Source: Flavobacterium foetidum (GTDB taxonomy: Bacteria; Bacteroidota; Bacteroidia; Flavobacteriales; Flavobacteriaceae). Taken from it: a stretch of 64,000 bases of DNA. The notes under the pieces are model-generated. The model saw only the letters and a program-made list of their open reading frames with translations. It did not search any database and had not been told where the DNA came from. Positions 9,249-19,583 of this stretch are shown one piece after another. A program made the position numbers and the translations under genes. The first letter of the stretch is position 1, and the number at the start of each line of letters is the position of its first letter. The stretch spans positions 248,001-312,000 of the forward strand of contig NZ_SJTF01000002.1 of the NCBI RefSeq assembly GCF_004634245.1, in the 5' to 3' direction.

Positions 9249-10658
9249 TTAATTTACCCCTCCGCCCAAAGCCCGGTAGAGCTCAGTTGCGGCATTTAAT
9301 TTTTCTAATTTGATGCTGATTAATTCCAAATCATTCTGCAACGCGCTGTTTTGTGCCGCAATTACTTCCAGATAAGTAGCCATGGCACTTTTGTACAGCA
9401 GCGAGGCATCTGTAGTTGCTTTTTCTAATGCAACTGCTTTTTCAGAAGCTTTCTCAATGCGCTCGTCGGCATATTTTAGTTTTGCAAGCGCATTAGAAAC
9501 CTCTCCAACAGCAGTAATAAAAGTCTGTTTGAACTGAATTACCGATTTTTCTTGTTCCAAGGCCGCAATTTCGTAAGCCGTTCGAAGTGCTTTTTTTCTA
9601 AAAATCGGCTGCGCAAGATTAACTGCCAACGTTTTAGTGATTGATCCTGGAAAATTGAACCAGTTATCAAACTCAAATGAATTGGCTCCTATGGAAGGAT
9701 TTATGCTCAAAGTCGGATACATATTCGCTTTTGCTAATCCGGTTTTGGCTGTAGCCGACATCACTGCAAATTCGCTTGCCTTAACATCGGGTCTACGGCT
9801 TAAGAGCAAAGCAGGAACTCCTGTAGCTATACTGGCATCAATTGCGGTGGCATCAAGATTTCCTGCACGACTTATACTGTTCGGATATTCACCGCATAAA
9901 ATCTGCAACGCATTTTCCTGAACCGCAATATTTGCTTTTGCCATCGGAACCAAGAGTTCTGCCGTTTTTTTCTGTGCTTCGGTCTGATTTACAGCCAAAG
10001 AACTAATGCTTCCTGATTTATACTGAAGCTGCATCATCTCTAATGTACTGGTGCTTAATTCTATATTTTTCTCGGCAATTTTCAACTGTTCGTCTAATCC
10101 TAGAAGGTTATAGTAGGCCTGAGCCACCTGTACAATGATTTGGGTTTTTAGAGCCGAAAGATTTTCTCTTTGAGCAAAATAAGCCGCTTTGGCATCACGT
10201 TTCTGCAATGCCGCTTTTCCCCAGATATCTGCTTCCCAAGAAAGTCTAAATACCGCATTATAATCATCCATATAATTTTTGCTCGTAAACTGCGAACTTA
10301 AAGAGCCGTTCAACGAGTTTTTAGACATATAATTTCGGCTTGCACCAGCTTCAAAATCAAGAGTTGGCAATAGAGATAATTTTGCTTGCTTGTAACTCAA
10401 ATCCAGCTGTTCCATACTTTTCATTGCGATAAGCACCTCGTTATTTTTAACGAGGGCTTTCGCTATCAAGTCAACCAGCAAAGGATCCTTATAATAATTT
10501 TTCCACGGAAGAAGCACAGTATCTCCCGTAACCGAAGTTGCTGCATTATACTGCTCCGGCGTCTTTAAATCGGTTCTCGCATATTTCTTTCCGACCACGC
10601 ATGATGTGAGCAGCAATGCAATGCCTAGAGAACTTATTATTTTATATCGTATTTTCAT
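9249..10658 (-). CDS. RND efflux outer membrane lipoprotein (OprM/NodT/TolC family)
   Basis: A 469-aa protein with lipobox LLLTSC (Cys19) and two repeated outer-membrane-efflux halves rich in Ala/Leu/Glu coiled coil. The first half has the DFEAGASRNY and SWEADIWGKAALQKRDAKAAY signatures, the second has the LLSRRPDVKASE motif, and the end LYRALGGG is typical of the family. It forms the trimeric exit duct for the pump encoded immediately upstream: its start codon adjoins the pump's stop. It is third and last in the operon. Confidence 0.95.
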   Translation of the reverse strand: MKIRYKIISSLGIALLLTSCVVGKKYARTDLKTPEQYNAATSVTGDTVLLPWKNYYKDPLLVDLIAKALVKNNEVLIAMKSMEQLDLSYKQAKLSLLPTLDFEAGASRNYMSKNSLNGSLSSQFTSKNYMDDYNAVFRLSWEADIWGKAALQKRDAKAAYFAQRENLSALKTQIIVQVAQAYYNLLGLDEQLKIAEKNIELSTSTLEMMQLQYKSGSISSLAVNQTEAQKKTAELLVPMAKANIAVQENALQILCGEYPNSISRAGNLDATAIDASIATGVPALLLSRRPDVKASEFAVMSATAKTGLAKANMYPTLSINPSIGANSFEFDNWFNFPGSITKTLAVNLAQPIFRKKALRTAYEIAALEQEKSVIQFKQTFITAVGEVSNALAKLKYADERIEKASEKAVALEKATTDASLLYKSAMATYLEVIAAQNSALQNDLELISIKLEKLNAATELYRALGGGVN

Positions 10659-13600
10659 TTATTCGTTCTTAACTGTTTGAATTATTTTTTTGCTTGAAAC
10701 TTTTTCCTGCAGATACTGAAAGACGATGAACAGAAGCGGAATCACAAAAACTCCCAACACTACTCCACTCAGCATTCCGATTGCGGCACTAATACTGATT
10801 GATCTGTTTCCTACAGCAGTTCCTCCAGCGGCAAACATCAGCGGAATCATACCTACAATAAAAGCCAGCGAAGTCATGATAATAGGTCGCAACCTAGATT
10901 TTGCACCTTCAATAGCCGCTTCGGTAATCGAGAGTCCGGCCATTCTTCGCTGCAAAGCAAATTCTACAATCAAAATCGCGTTTTTGGCTAGAAGTCCAAC
11001 CAACATAATCAAACCAATCTGAACATAAATATTGTTGTCTAGACCAACGGCTTTTATTCCTGCAAAAGCTCCTAAAATTCCGGTCGGGATAGAAAGCAAT
11101 ACCGCAAGTGGCAATAAATAACTTTCGTATTGTCCTGCTAATAAAAAGAATACAAAAAGCAAACAAAGTCCGAAAATGGCAACAGTTTGGTTTCCTCCTG
11201 CTTTTTCTTCCAAACTTAAGCCTGTCCATTCATAACTGTAATCAGATGGAAGTTTATCCAGCACTGTTTCAAGATTTCCCATAATTTGTCCGTTACTGAA
11301 TCCTGGCAATGCCACCGCAGTAATATTTACCGAATTGTAGAGATTATAACGGTTTACAGATTCTGGACCGTAAACCTTTCGCAGTTTTACCATCGATTTT
11401 ACAGGAACCATTTCGTTATTATCGTTTCTCACAAAAATCTCATTAAAAGCTTCTTGATCGGTTCTGAAAATTCCACCCGCTTTTACGTTCACTCGGTAAA
11501 ACTTACCAAATCTTGAAAAATCGGCAGATTGATCTCCTGCAAAATAAATCTGGATATTTCCTAGAAGTTCCCGCACATTTACACCCATTTGACGGGCTTT
11601 GTCTTCGTCAACTTCCAATTCCAGCTGCGGATAATCGGCTCTGAAGGTAGTATAAGCATACTGCACACCAGGTTGCTGCATAATTTGTCCGATTACCTTA
11701 TCTGCCATTGCTTTTAAGACTGCCGGATCACGAGCCGTTCTATCTTGCAATACAATTTCTGCACCGCTTGTCACACCAAAACCTTCAACTGGAGGCATAC
11801 GAAGCGCCATGACAGAACCTTCCTTAATTGTCGACAATTTGCCGCTCACCTGATTTAAAACCTCATCAATATCTTTTACCTCTCCTCTTTCCTTTTTAGG
11901 TTTTAATTTAACAAATCCAAGTCCGTAAGCCGAACTCGCACTATTACTCAAAATATTAAATCCGGTAATACTGGTGTGGTTATCAATTGCCGGAACAGTT
12001 GCCAATTCTTTTTCGATTTTAGTCACCACTTCTGTTGTACGGTCAAGCGCTGTTCCAGGAGGCATAGACAAACTGTACAAGATAAAACCGTCATCTTCTA
12101 GAGGAACAAAACTTTTAGGAGTCGAATTCATCATAAAAACGGCCAAAGCTGTGATTACAGTTACAAATCCAGCTGCAATCCATTTTCTGTTGATTAAAAA
12201 CTGAACCCCTTTGATATATCGATTAGTCAGATTATTAAAGCTGCTGTTGAAACCTGTAAAAAAGCGGTCTTTAAAACTTGTTTTGTGATGACTCTCTCCG
12301 TGTTTGTTATGGTCATTTTTCAGCAACAACGCGCACAAAGCCGGAGTCAGCGTAAGCGCATTTACTGCCGAAATGATAATTGCAATGGCCAATGTATAGG
12401 CAAATTGTTTATAGAAAATTCCCGAAGAGCCCGTCATAAATCCGATCGGAATAAATACCGCCGACATCACCAGCGTAATCGAAATAACAGCGCCCGTAAT
12501 TTCAGACATTGCGCTATGAGTGGCTTCTTTTGCTGTAATTTCGGCGTCTTCTTCCATTTTACTGTGAACGGCTTCGACCACCACAATAGCATCATCTACC
12601 ACAATTCCGATTGCAAGCACCAAGGCAAAAAGCGTCAGGATGTTTATGGTAAAACCTAAAACCAACAAAAAAAAGAATGTTCCTACAATGGCAACCGGTA
12701 CCGCAATAGCCGGAATAATCGTTGAGCGTATGTCTTGAAGGAAAATAAAAACCACAATAAAAACCAGCACAAAAGCTTCAAACAAAGTAGATTTTACTTG
12801 TCCTGTAGCCTCATCGAGCCTTTCTTTGGTACTCATTACGTTAACATATTTGATTCCCGGAGGAAAAGACTTCGATAAACGGTCAATTTCTTTATTGATT
12901 CCAATTTCAATATCGTTGGCGTTGGAACCAGAAGTTTGCAAAATTGCCATTGTAACGGCATTTTTGCCATTCGATTTGTTGTCGCCGCTGTACGAGATAG
13001 AACCAAATTCGACTTTTGCAATATCTTTGAGTCTTAAAAGACTTCCGCCGTTATTTTTAACCACAATATCTTCATATTGTTCTGGTTTATTTTTCTTTCC
13101 CTTGTAACGAATAACATATTCTAATGCAGCCTTGGACTCTTCTCCCAGTTTTCCAGGAGCCGATTCCAAACTCTGATCTGCAATAGCCTGAGTCACATCT
13201 GAAGGAACAAGTCCTGCATTTGCCATTTTTCTTGGATCGAGCCATACGCGCATCGAATAATCTTTCTGCCCAAAAATCTGAACTTGTCCCACACCTGGAA
13301 CACGTTTCATTTGCGGCACTAGATTAATGTTGGCATAATTTTGCAGAAACAGCTCGTCGTATTTAGCGTTATCGTCTGTATAAAGGTTGAAGATAACAAT
13401 CATACTGTTTTGCTGCTTCGAAGTCGTTAGTCCCATTCTGATTACTTCCTGAGGCAGTTTTGGCGTTGCTTGCTGTACTCTGTTCTGAACGTTTACCGCA
13501 GCTTGATCTGGATCTACACCCTGCTTAAAGATTACGCTTATCGAAAAACTTCCGTCGTTACTGGCCGTCGACTTAATATATTGCATGTTCTCAACCCCAT

Positions 13601-13808
13601 TAATCTGCTCTTCTAATGGTGTTACCACAGAACGAATTACCGTTTCGCTGTTTCCTCCCGGATACGTTCCGCTTACCATAACGGTTGGAGGCGAAATGTC
13701 GGGAAATCTTGTCACCGACAATCTCGTGAGACCTATAATACCCAGTATCACCAGTACAATAGAAATTACTGTTGCCAGTACAGGTCTGTCGATTATTTTT
13801 TTTAACAT
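10659..13808 (-). CDS. RND multidrug efflux transporter, AcrB/HAE1 family
   Basis: A 1049-aa inner membrane proton/drug antiporter of full family length. It has the first membrane helix after RPVLATV, the periplasmic porter and docking domains, the proton-relay Asp pair in LAIGIVVDDAIVVVEAV and the central loop LTPALCALLL. FLLAGQYESYLLPLAVLLSIP and LVGLLAKNAILIVEFA are the hallmark helices of the second half. Order MFP - pump - outer membrane channel is canonical. The MFP ends 28 bp upstream. Confidence 0.96.
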   Translation of the reverse strand: MLKKIIDRPVLATVISIVLVILGIIGLTRLSVTRFPDISPPTVMVSGTYPGGNSETVIRSVVTPLEEQINGVENMQYIKSTASNDGSFSISVIFKQGVDPDQAAVNVQNRVQQATPKLPQEVIRMGLTTSKQQNSMIVIFNLYTDDNAKYDELFLQNYANINLVPQMKRVPGVGQVQIFGQKDYSMRVWLDPRKMANAGLVPSDVTQAIADQSLESAPGKLGEESKAALEYVIRYKGKKNKPEQYEDIVVKNNGGSLLRLKDIAKVEFGSISYSGDNKSNGKNAVTMAILQTSGSNANDIEIGINKEIDRLSKSFPPGIKYVNVMSTKERLDEATGQVKSTLFEAFVLVFIVVFIFLQDIRSTIIPAIAVPVAIVGTFFFLLVLGFTINILTLFALVLAIGIVVDDAIVVVEAVHSKMEEDAEITAKEATHSAMSEITGAVISITLVMSAVFIPIGFMTGSSGIFYKQFAYTLAIAIIISAVNALTLTPALCALLLKNDHNKHGESHHKTSFKDRFFTGFNSSFNNLTNRYIKGVQFLINRKWIAAGFVTVITALAVFMMNSTPKSFVPLEDDGFILYSLSMPPGTALDRTTEVVTKIEKELATVPAIDNHTSITGFNILSNSASSAYGLGFVKLKPKKERGEVKDIDEVLNQVSGKLSTIKEGSVMALRMPPVEGFGVTSGAEIVLQDRTARDPAVLKAMADKVIGQIMQQPGVQYAYTTFRADYPQLELEVDEDKARQMGVNVRELLGNIQIYFAGDQSADFSRFGKFYRVNVKAGGIFRTDQEAFNEIFVRNDNNEMVPVKSMVKLRKVYGPESVNRYNLYNSVNITAVALPGFSNGQIMGNLETVLDKLPSDYSYEWTGLSLEEKAGGNQTVAIFGLCLLFVFFLLAGQYESYLLPLAVLLSIPTGILGAFAGIKAVGLDNNIYVQIGLIMLVGLLAKNAILIVEFALQRRMAGLSITEAAIEGAKSRLRPIIMTSLAFIVGMIPLMFAAGGTAVGNRSISISAAIGMLSGVVLGVFVIPLLFIVFQYLQEKVSSKKIIQTVKNE

Positions 13809-13836
13809 GGAAATGTTATTTAAATTTAAAAATCAA

Positions 13837-14949
13837 TTATTTTTTGATGCTGTTTTTTGGGGCATTCTTTGGAATCACTTCCATGTTGTCATTTAAGGCA
13901 TCAATAGAATTCAGAGCGACTTTGTCTCCGCTTTTTACGCCGCTTTTTACGAAATAATTATTTCCAGCGCTTCCTGCTATTTCTATCGGAACCATCGCTA
14001 CTTTGCTGCTGTCTTTTAATACAAAAACAAAGAATTTATCCTGAATATCCTTGACGCTCGCCATTGGAACCGAAACAACCGAAGACAAACTGTTTTGGAG
14101 CACGATTCTTGCCGAACCGCCTGATCGCAATAGTTTTTTAGGATTTGGAAAAACGGCTTTCATAGTAATCGATCCTGTAGTACGGTCAACATTGCCGCTG
14201 GCGGTTTCTAAAGTTCCCTTATTTTCGTAAACCGAATCGTCTGCCATAATAAGGCTGACCGATTTTTTTGAGTTTGGGTCTTTCATAAAAGAAAGATAAT
14301 CGGCTTCACTCATCGAAAAATAAACAAATACCGTATTGATTTCGGATAAAACTGTCAAAGGCACAGTGTCTGCTGGCGTAACCAAATTACCGATACGATT
14401 CGGAATCCTGCTGATGTAGCCGCTTACCGGAGCCTTGATCAAAGAAAAAGCCGCATTTATCTGAGAAGAACCTAAAGCCGCTTTTGCCTGTGCGGCCTGC
14501 GCAGTTGCTGCGTCAAGATTAGCTTGGGCAGTTTTAAGCTGCATTTCGGTATATACTTTTCCTTCTACAAGCGGTTTTATTTTTTCTACTTCGAGTTTTG
14601 CATTCGCTACAGCGGCTAAAGCACTTTTATACGAAGCTCGACTGCTGTTTACCTGTTCTGCAAACACATCTCCCTTAATTTTAAAAAGCGATTGTCCTTT
14701 GGTTACATAATCGCCTTCTTTTACGTAAATAGCTTCTAGATAACCAGAAACCTGTGCTTTAATGTCGACATTTACGCTTCCTTCAATAAGTCCGGGATAT
14801 TTTTTATCTACTTCTCCGGTTAAGGATTCAGCCTGAAAAAAGTCGACTTCGGGTTTTGGAACAGCAAATTCGCCGCCATTTTCGCCTCCTTTACCACAAG
14901 AATAAAGGCTGGCAAAAAGTAATAAAACTGCCAACTTTTTTAGTGGCAT
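13837..14949 (-). CDS. RND efflux periplasmic adaptor lipoprotein (AcrA/MFP family)
   Basis: A 370-aa protein starting at MPLKKLAVLLLFASLYSC, a normal-length lipoprotein signal with lipid Cys18; an in-frame ATG at 14976 would add nine residues. The domains are a lipoyl/barrel-sandwich hybrid (VDIKAQVSGYLEAIYVKEGDYVTKGQSLFKI), an alpha hairpin (VEKIKPLVEGKVYTEMQLKTAQANLDAA), the returning lipoyl half (IKAPVSGYISRIPNRIGNLV), a beta barrel and a membrane-proximal domain. It bridges pump and outer membrane channel and is first in the operon. Confidence 0.92.
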   Translation of the reverse strand: MPLKKLAVLLLFASLYSCGKGGENGGEFAVPKPEVDFFQAESLTGEVDKKYPGLIEGSVNVDIKAQVSGYLEAIYVKEGDYVTKGQSLFKIKGDVFAEQVNSSRASYKSALAAVANAKLEVEKIKPLVEGKVYTEMQLKTAQANLDAATAQAAQAKAALGSSQINAAFSLIKAPVSGYISRIPNRIGNLVTPADTVPLTVLSEINTVFVYFSMSEADYLSFMKDPNSKKSVSLIMADDSVYENKGTLETASGNVDRTTGSITMKAVFPNPKKLLRSGGSARIVLQNSLSSVVSVPMASVKDIQDKFFVFVLKDSSKVAMVPIEIAGSAGNNYFVKSGVKSGDKVALNSIDALNDNMEVIPKNAPKNSIKK

Positions 14950-15263
14950 ATAATTCAGAAAAAATTGTTTTGTCATTTTTATATCATTTAACGAGTATAG
15001 AATTCAATGACAAAGAAACGTTTCAAAACAGCCTTAATTCTGGAGAATTTTACTCAAACGTCGTTTTTTAATACTGAAACGATTAATGGATAATCTGAGA
15101 AATCAAGCTATGAAGTGGGTGGGAAAACAATGATTTAAAATGCAAAAAAACAATCTCAGACTAAGCGAAAATCAAAGAATTAAGCTGTGATTTGCAATCA
15201 AAAAAAAACTGAGAGGTGAAAAACAATTGTATTTAGCTTTTAAACTTCATTTAAGATAAAAGA

Positions 15264-16019
15264 CTAACGATCCATCCATTGTTTAAAAAAAGGAGCTTTT
15301 TCTCTGCTTATGATCACTTCATGATCTGCAGTTCTTTTGAGCTGGATTTTGAGTTTAGAATTGAAGTAATTCGAAATGGATTTGATGCTTTCTGCACGAA
15401 TAAAAAACTGTCTGTTGGCACGAAAAAAAAGATCAGGATCGAGTTCTTCTTCGAGTTCTTCCATGGTTTGTGCAATAGGAACTACAGTCATGTCTTTCAG
15501 AAAAAGGTGCGAGGTTTTAAATTCAGAGTAAATAAAATCGATATCCGAAACGTTGACGCTTTTATAACCGTCGCGAAAGTTTACTAAAAACCGAAGACGA
15601 AATGCAGGTTTGGTTACGAAGTCTTTAATTATTGCCGTTATATCGTTATTTCGTTGCGATGCAGTAAGCGATTTAAATTTTTGCAACGCTTGTTCGAGCT
15701 CGCTTTTCTCAATTGGTTTCATGAGATAATCGATGCTGTTCACCTTAAATGCGCGAATCGCATATTCATCATAAGCTGTGGTAAAAATAACAGGACAGTT
15801 GATCTTTACTCTTTCAAAAATAGTAAAACTTAAACCGTCGGCCAGACGAATATCCATCGTAATCAAATCCGGCATAGCATTGTTTTTGAACCATTCTACC
15901 GCGCCTTCAACAGTATCCAGAATATCTAGAATCTGGCAATCGGGTTCTAACTCCTGCAACAGTCTTTTTAAACGGCTGGCATTAATACTTTCATCTTCTA
16001 CTATTAAAATTCTCATCAT
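15264..16019 (-). CDS. LytTR-family response regulator
   Basis: A 251-aa protein with an N-terminal receiver (VEDE; phospho-acceptor Asp in LITMDIRLADG; TTAYDEY; Lys in LMKPIEK) and a C-terminal LytTR DNA-binding domain (VSDIDFIYSEFKTSHLFLKD, FFRANRQFFIRAESI). It is paired with the LytS-type kinase that ends 2 bp upstream, the standard two-gene arrangement. The RND operon lies next downstream in the same direction after 287 bp, so its control by this pair is possible but not shown. Confidence 0.93.
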   Translation of the reverse strand: MMRILIVEDESINASRLKRLLQELEPDCQILDILDTVEGAVEWFKNNAMPDLITMDIRLADGLSFTIFERVKINCPVIFTTAYDEYAIRAFKVNSIDYLMKPIEKSELEQALQKFKSLTASQRNNDITAIIKDFVTKPAFRLRFLVNFRDGYKSVNVSDIDFIYSEFKTSHLFLKDMTVVPIAQTMEELEEELDPDLFFRANRQFFIRAESIKSISNYFNSKLKIQLKRTADHEVIISREKAPFFKQWMDR

Positions 16020-16021
16020 TC

Positions 16022-17110
16022 TTATATTAAAGGCAGTCGCACAAAATAAAACCCATCTGATTCTGAAAATTCAGGTTGTCTGTCAAATAGGATTTTATAT
16101 CTAAATTTAATGTTTTTATTGCCAATTCCGGTAGAAATCAAAGTTTTTCCAGTGGTGGCCTGCATATTATTTTTTACGATAATATCTCCGTTATCAGAAT
16201 AAATAGTAATCAAAAGCGGACTAGAGGTTGTCGCGCTATTGTGCTTTACGGCATTTTCAACCAAAAGCTGCAACGTAAGAGGTGGGAGTTGCTGTTTTAA
16301 ATGATTTTCGTCAAGCGAAATAGTGAGCTGCACTTTTTCGCCCATTCGTTTCTTGAGCAGGTAGAAATAAGCATTTAGAAATTCAATTTCTTCTTTTACC
16401 GTGATGGTGTCCTTGTCTAAATTTGAAATCATATAACGGTACACTCGCGAGATATTTTCTAAGAACGAAGCCGCCGATTCTTGATCTTCATGAATCAGCT
16501 CAGTGAGTGTACTGAAATTATTGAACATAAAATGCGGGTCGAGCTGCAACTTTAGCGATTCCAGTTCAGAACGCGTTACTGCTTCCTGCAACTTCGATGC
16601 CTTTATTTTTAATTCTGCCGCTTCTTCTGAAGTGACACGCCAGCGATTGAGCAGAAAAATTCCGGTATGTATGAAACTGATAAATAATGATAAAATTGCG
16701 GCAATGATATTGGACTGCCAAATCATTAAAAGTTCGTTAGCATTAAGTTCTTCTGGATACAAAAACGACCAAAGAAACGAAAAAAGGTAATTTAAAAGAC
16801 TGGTTCCGATAATGATAAACAAAAACTGCGCTACGGCCCTTATAATGGGTTTTTGCTCCCAACTGATCCAGTAATTGAGGCTTCTCCCAACAAAAAGGCT
16901 CAGCTCTGTTAAGATGCCGCAATAAATCAAAATAATCAGAATGTCTTTTGTCCAGCCAATTACAATTAAGGTATTGATGGTTCTTTCGTACGGATTCAGT
17001 AGAAAATACGACGATAAATAAACAAGAAATACAGCAGGAATTACGATCACCCTGTAGTATTTGTAGAAAAAAAGCTTTCCTTTTGTATTATTTATAGCGT
17101 TAAATTCCAT
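16022..17110 (-). CDS. LytS-type membrane histidine kinase
   Basis: A 362-aa protein starting at ATG 17110 (MEFNAINN); the frame can be read further up from a TTG, but that segment overlaps a terminator hairpin. Four membrane helices span about residues 20-160. A coiled coil leads into the His_kinase domain (LKLQLDPHFMFNNFSTLTELI, phospho-His in DPHF), followed by HATPase motifs (LLVENAVKHN, GIGNKNIKFR). No periplasmic sensor domain is seen, so sensing is probably membrane-embedded. It is co-transcribed with the LytTR regulator. Confidence 0.9.
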   Translation of the reverse strand: MEFNAINNTKGKLFFYKYYRVIVIPAVFLVYLSSYFLLNPYERTINTLIVIGWTKDILIILIYCGILTELSLFVGRSLNYWISWEQKPIIRAVAQFLFIIIGTSLLNYLFSFLWSFLYPEELNANELLMIWQSNIIAAILSLFISFIHTGIFLLNRWRVTSEEAAELKIKASKLQEAVTRSELESLKLQLDPHFMFNNFSTLTELIHEDQESAASFLENISRVYRYMISNLDKDTITVKEEIEFLNAYFYLLKKRMGEKVQLTISLDENHLKQQLPPLTLQLLVENAVKHNSATTSSPLLITIYSDNGDIIVKNNMQATTGKTLISTGIGNKNIKFRYKILFDRQPEFSESDGFYFVRLPLI

Positions 17111-17118
17111 ATTTAAGT

Positions 17119-17174
17119 TTAAAAAATCACTGCTTACACTCAACTATTCGAGTCAAAAATGCAAAGCAGTGATT
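17119..17174 (-). terminator. Rho-independent terminator after the FabH-like gene
   Basis: AATCACTGCTT and AAGCAGTGATT form an 11-bp perfect stem with a loop of about 28 nt. On the minus strand it is followed by six T. It lies between the FabH-like stop (17191) and the LytS kinase ATG (17110), so it separates the two transcripts and supports the shorter kinase start. Confidence 0.75.
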
Positions 17175-17190
17175 TCGGATTTTTTTTAGC

Positions 17191-18234
17191 TTATGATAAG
17201 CATTCTATTGCTTCTGTTTTTTCAGATTTCTGAGTAACGATGCTGCGTTCTCTCATGGTTCCCCATTTCAAACAGGTAGCGCCCCATGAAAAACCGGCGC
17301 CAAAAGTAGTAATCAGTATATTTTGTCCCGTTTTAAAATCGTCCTTAAAATCCCAAAGACAAAGCGGAATCGTAGCCGATGTGGTATTACCGTATCTTTC
17401 AATATTAACTTTTACCTTTTCCATCGAGATATCAAGGGCATTGCTTACTGCATTGATGATTCTTAAATTGGCCTGATGTGGCACTACCCAGTCTACCTCT
17501 TCCTTATCGATGCTGTTAAGTTCCAAAGCTTGAGCACAAGCCGAACTCATAGCTTCTACAGCTTTTTTAAAGACAAAAGATCCGTCCTGTTTCAGGTAAT
17601 GTTGTCTATGAAGGATTGAGCTCATACTCGCAGGCACGGCAGAACCTCCTGCAGGAACAAAGAGTGACGAAGTTCCAGTCCCGTCTGTTCTCAAAACGCT
17701 TTTCTGCAATCCGTAACCCGATTCTGTATTTTCAAGCAGAACCGCACCTGCTCCATCGCCAAAAAGAATACAAGTGGTACGGTCGTCATAATCTACAATA
17801 GAACTCATTTTATCTGCACCCACAACCATTATTTTTTGGTAACGTCCGCTTTCGATCATTGCAGAAGCTGTTTCCAAAGCAAATAAAAATCCACTACAAG
17901 CGGCGTTTAAATCCTGTCCGAAAGCATTTAAAAGACCGCTTTTTTCGCATACTTTAGATGCCGTTGGCGTAAGAATATGATCTGGAGTTGCGGTTGCGAG
18001 AATCAAAACCTCAACTTCCAGCGGATTAACTTTATAATTTTCAAGAAGATTCTTAACTGCTTCGGCCGCAAGATCAGAAACTGCCTGATTTTCGCGGTCT
18101 GCAATTCTTCTTTCTTTTATTCCTGTTCTTTTTTCAATCCATTCTTCGGTGGTTTCTACCCTTTCTGAAATTGTTTTGTTATTTAAAATAGAAGACGGAA
18201 CAAAGCCGCCTACTGCTGTAATCGCTGCTTTCAT
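17191..18234 (-). CDS. 3-oxoacyl-ACP synthase III (FabH-like)
   Basis: A 347-aa KAS III-type thiolase-fold enzyme. The start is taken at MKAAITAVGGFVPSSILNN (18234), because the longer frame adds a hydrophobic stretch that overlaps the previous gene. The triad is visible: Cys in NAACSGFLFALE, His in VPHQANLRI and Asn in YGNTTSATIP. The glycine-rich end FGAGFSWGATCLKWG is canonical. It probably condenses an acyl-CoA with malonyl-ACP. It is third in a UspA - membrane protein - FabH operon, so it may be an accessory rather than the housekeeping copy. Confidence 0.93.
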   Translation of the reverse strand: MKAAITAVGGFVPSSILNNKTISERVETTEEWIEKRTGIKERRIADRENQAVSDLAAEAVKNLLENYKVNPLEVEVLILATATPDHILTPTASKVCEKSGLLNAFGQDLNAACSGFLFALETASAMIESGRYQKIMVVGADKMSSIVDYDDRTTCILFGDGAGAVLLENTESGYGLQKSVLRTDGTGTSSLFVPAGGSAVPASMSSILHRQHYLKQDGSFVFKKAVEAMSSACAQALELNSIDKEEVDWVVPHQANLRIINAVSNALDISMEKVKVNIERYGNTTSATIPLCLWDFKDDFKTGQNILITTFGAGFSWGATCLKWGTMRERSIVTQKSEKTEAIECLS

Positions 18235-18244
18235 TTTTTTGTTT

Positions 18245-19570
18245 TTAGAAATAAATGCTTTTAATTTTCCTTTTACAAGGTTGTACAAAATAACGATGAA
18301 AATTGAAAAATACAATACCAAAAAGCAGAATAGGAAAAACAATGCTGATACAGCCTGCTAAAACAATGATTCCGGATGAAAACAATTCGAAAAATGAAAT
18401 CTGTTTGCCCTGGTTTATGTAAATTGCGTACAAAACAAAAGCAATCATCACAATCGAAGAAGCCAAAAGCTGACGAAAAATTGCAGTACCCGAATCCAAT
18501 AAAACTGTACTTAACATTTTTTCTTCCTTAAGCTTATAAATAACCATTTCTGTAAATGCAAAAGCTCCCAAAGCCGTAACAACCATATTTCCTAAAAACA
18601 CTATTTCGATCAATTGACTAGACCTCCAATTTAAAAAAGCACATAAAATGGTCAGAAATATAAAATTCGAAACAATCATCAATGCTGGAATCAGCGCCAG
18701 CATATAGCTTCTGTATCGAAAAACTAAAGCAAAAAAGTATACTAGAAAAGAAGTCATTAGAACTCTGTCATCAGCATCTGCGATAAGAAACAATAAATCT
18801 GACTCTACTATCAAAATACTGCTTATTACTACTGCTAAAACCGTAAAAACAAGTAGTGCCATTTTTTTGTTACAAATAAGCGGACTTACAATCCAAACGA
18901 TTCTTTTTGCTGCACCATCCATTTTCACATTAATCTTCATCAACAATTTCTCTGAAAATGACGGCTTTAAATCGTCTTGCTGTCTTTCTTGATTAATGTG
19001 AGGCAATAGTTTTACGCTCAAAACAGGAAGCAACAATAAGCTGTTTACAATCAAAACCAAACTTCCTGCAGAGATAATCCATTTAATATCATTTCCGTGG
19101 TTCGAGAGCAAATCAGAAAAAGAAAACAAGACCAACAACAGCAAAACAGGTAAAACAGCCGGAAAAATAACACTCATTGTTTTATTTACTGCTGCGAGAG
19201 CGTCTAGTTCTGAAGATTTTTTATTTTGATGAATGAATAGCAACAGAAAAGTATTCGTTAGAACTGCAACACCCAGCAGTACAATAAATATCGGAAGTAC
19301 AGAATTATCAAGACAGACATCGAAAAAATCCATTAAAAAGACTGTCCCTAATAGAGTATTCGCCGAAACGAACATGCTGATGAATACCGAAACCAGATCT
19401 TTTAAAAACAAATAACTTGTGATGGTCGTAAGCAAAAACAAAATCATTAGACTGTTTTGGTCTAATGAAAATGGATTTCCGTTTTTTAGTACTGAAATAC
19501 ATCCGGAAACAAAAAGCAAAACCGGAAGAAGAGTAATTACAACAATATTATTAGCGTAATTTATTTTCAT
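18245..19570 (-). CDS. Multi-pass membrane protein of unknown function
   Basis: A 441-aa protein starting at MKINYANNIVV (19570); the frame can be extended 3 codons to a TTG. About eleven to twelve hydrophobic helices fill it, in two similar halves of five to six (near 5-160 and 225-430) separated by a basic cytoplasmic stretch (HINQERQQDDLKPSFSEKLLMK). That recalls the helix bundles of MMPL/RND-type proteins without their large periplasmic loops. No catalytic motif is seen. It sits 13 bp after the UspA gene and 10 bp before FabH, suggesting a role linked to lipid or stress physiology; the function is unknown. Confidence 0.7.
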   Translation of the reverse strand: MKINYANNIVVITLLPVLLFVSGCISVLKNGNPFSLDQNSLMILFLLTTITSYLFLKDLVSVFISMFVSANTLLGTVFLMDFFDVCLDNSVLPIFIVLLGVAVLTNTFLLLFIHQNKKSSELDALAAVNKTMSVIFPAVLPVLLLLVLFSFSDLLSNHGNDIKWIISAGSLVLIVNSLLLLPVLSVKLLPHINQERQQDDLKPSFSEKLLMKINVKMDGAAKRIVWIVSPLICNKKMALLVFTVLAVVISSILIVESDLLFLIADADDRVLMTSFLVYFFALVFRYRSYMLALIPALMIVSNFIFLTILCAFLNWRSSQLIEIVFLGNMVVTALGAFAFTEMVIYKLKEEKMLSTVLLDSGTAIFRQLLASSIVMIAFVLYAIYINQGKQISFFELFSSGIIVLAGCISIVFPILLFGIVFFNFHRYFVQPCKRKIKSIYF

Positions 19571-19583
19571 GATAAACAAATAT

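Noticed and set aside
12285..12659. 124-codon plus-strand ORF
   Set aside because: It lies wholly antisense within the AcrB-like gene and is rich in Arg/Asn/His with no protein-like pattern.
18235..18342. N-terminal extension of the FabH-like protein
   Set aside because: It would overlap the end of the upstream gene and add a hydrophobic segment absent from KAS III enzymes.
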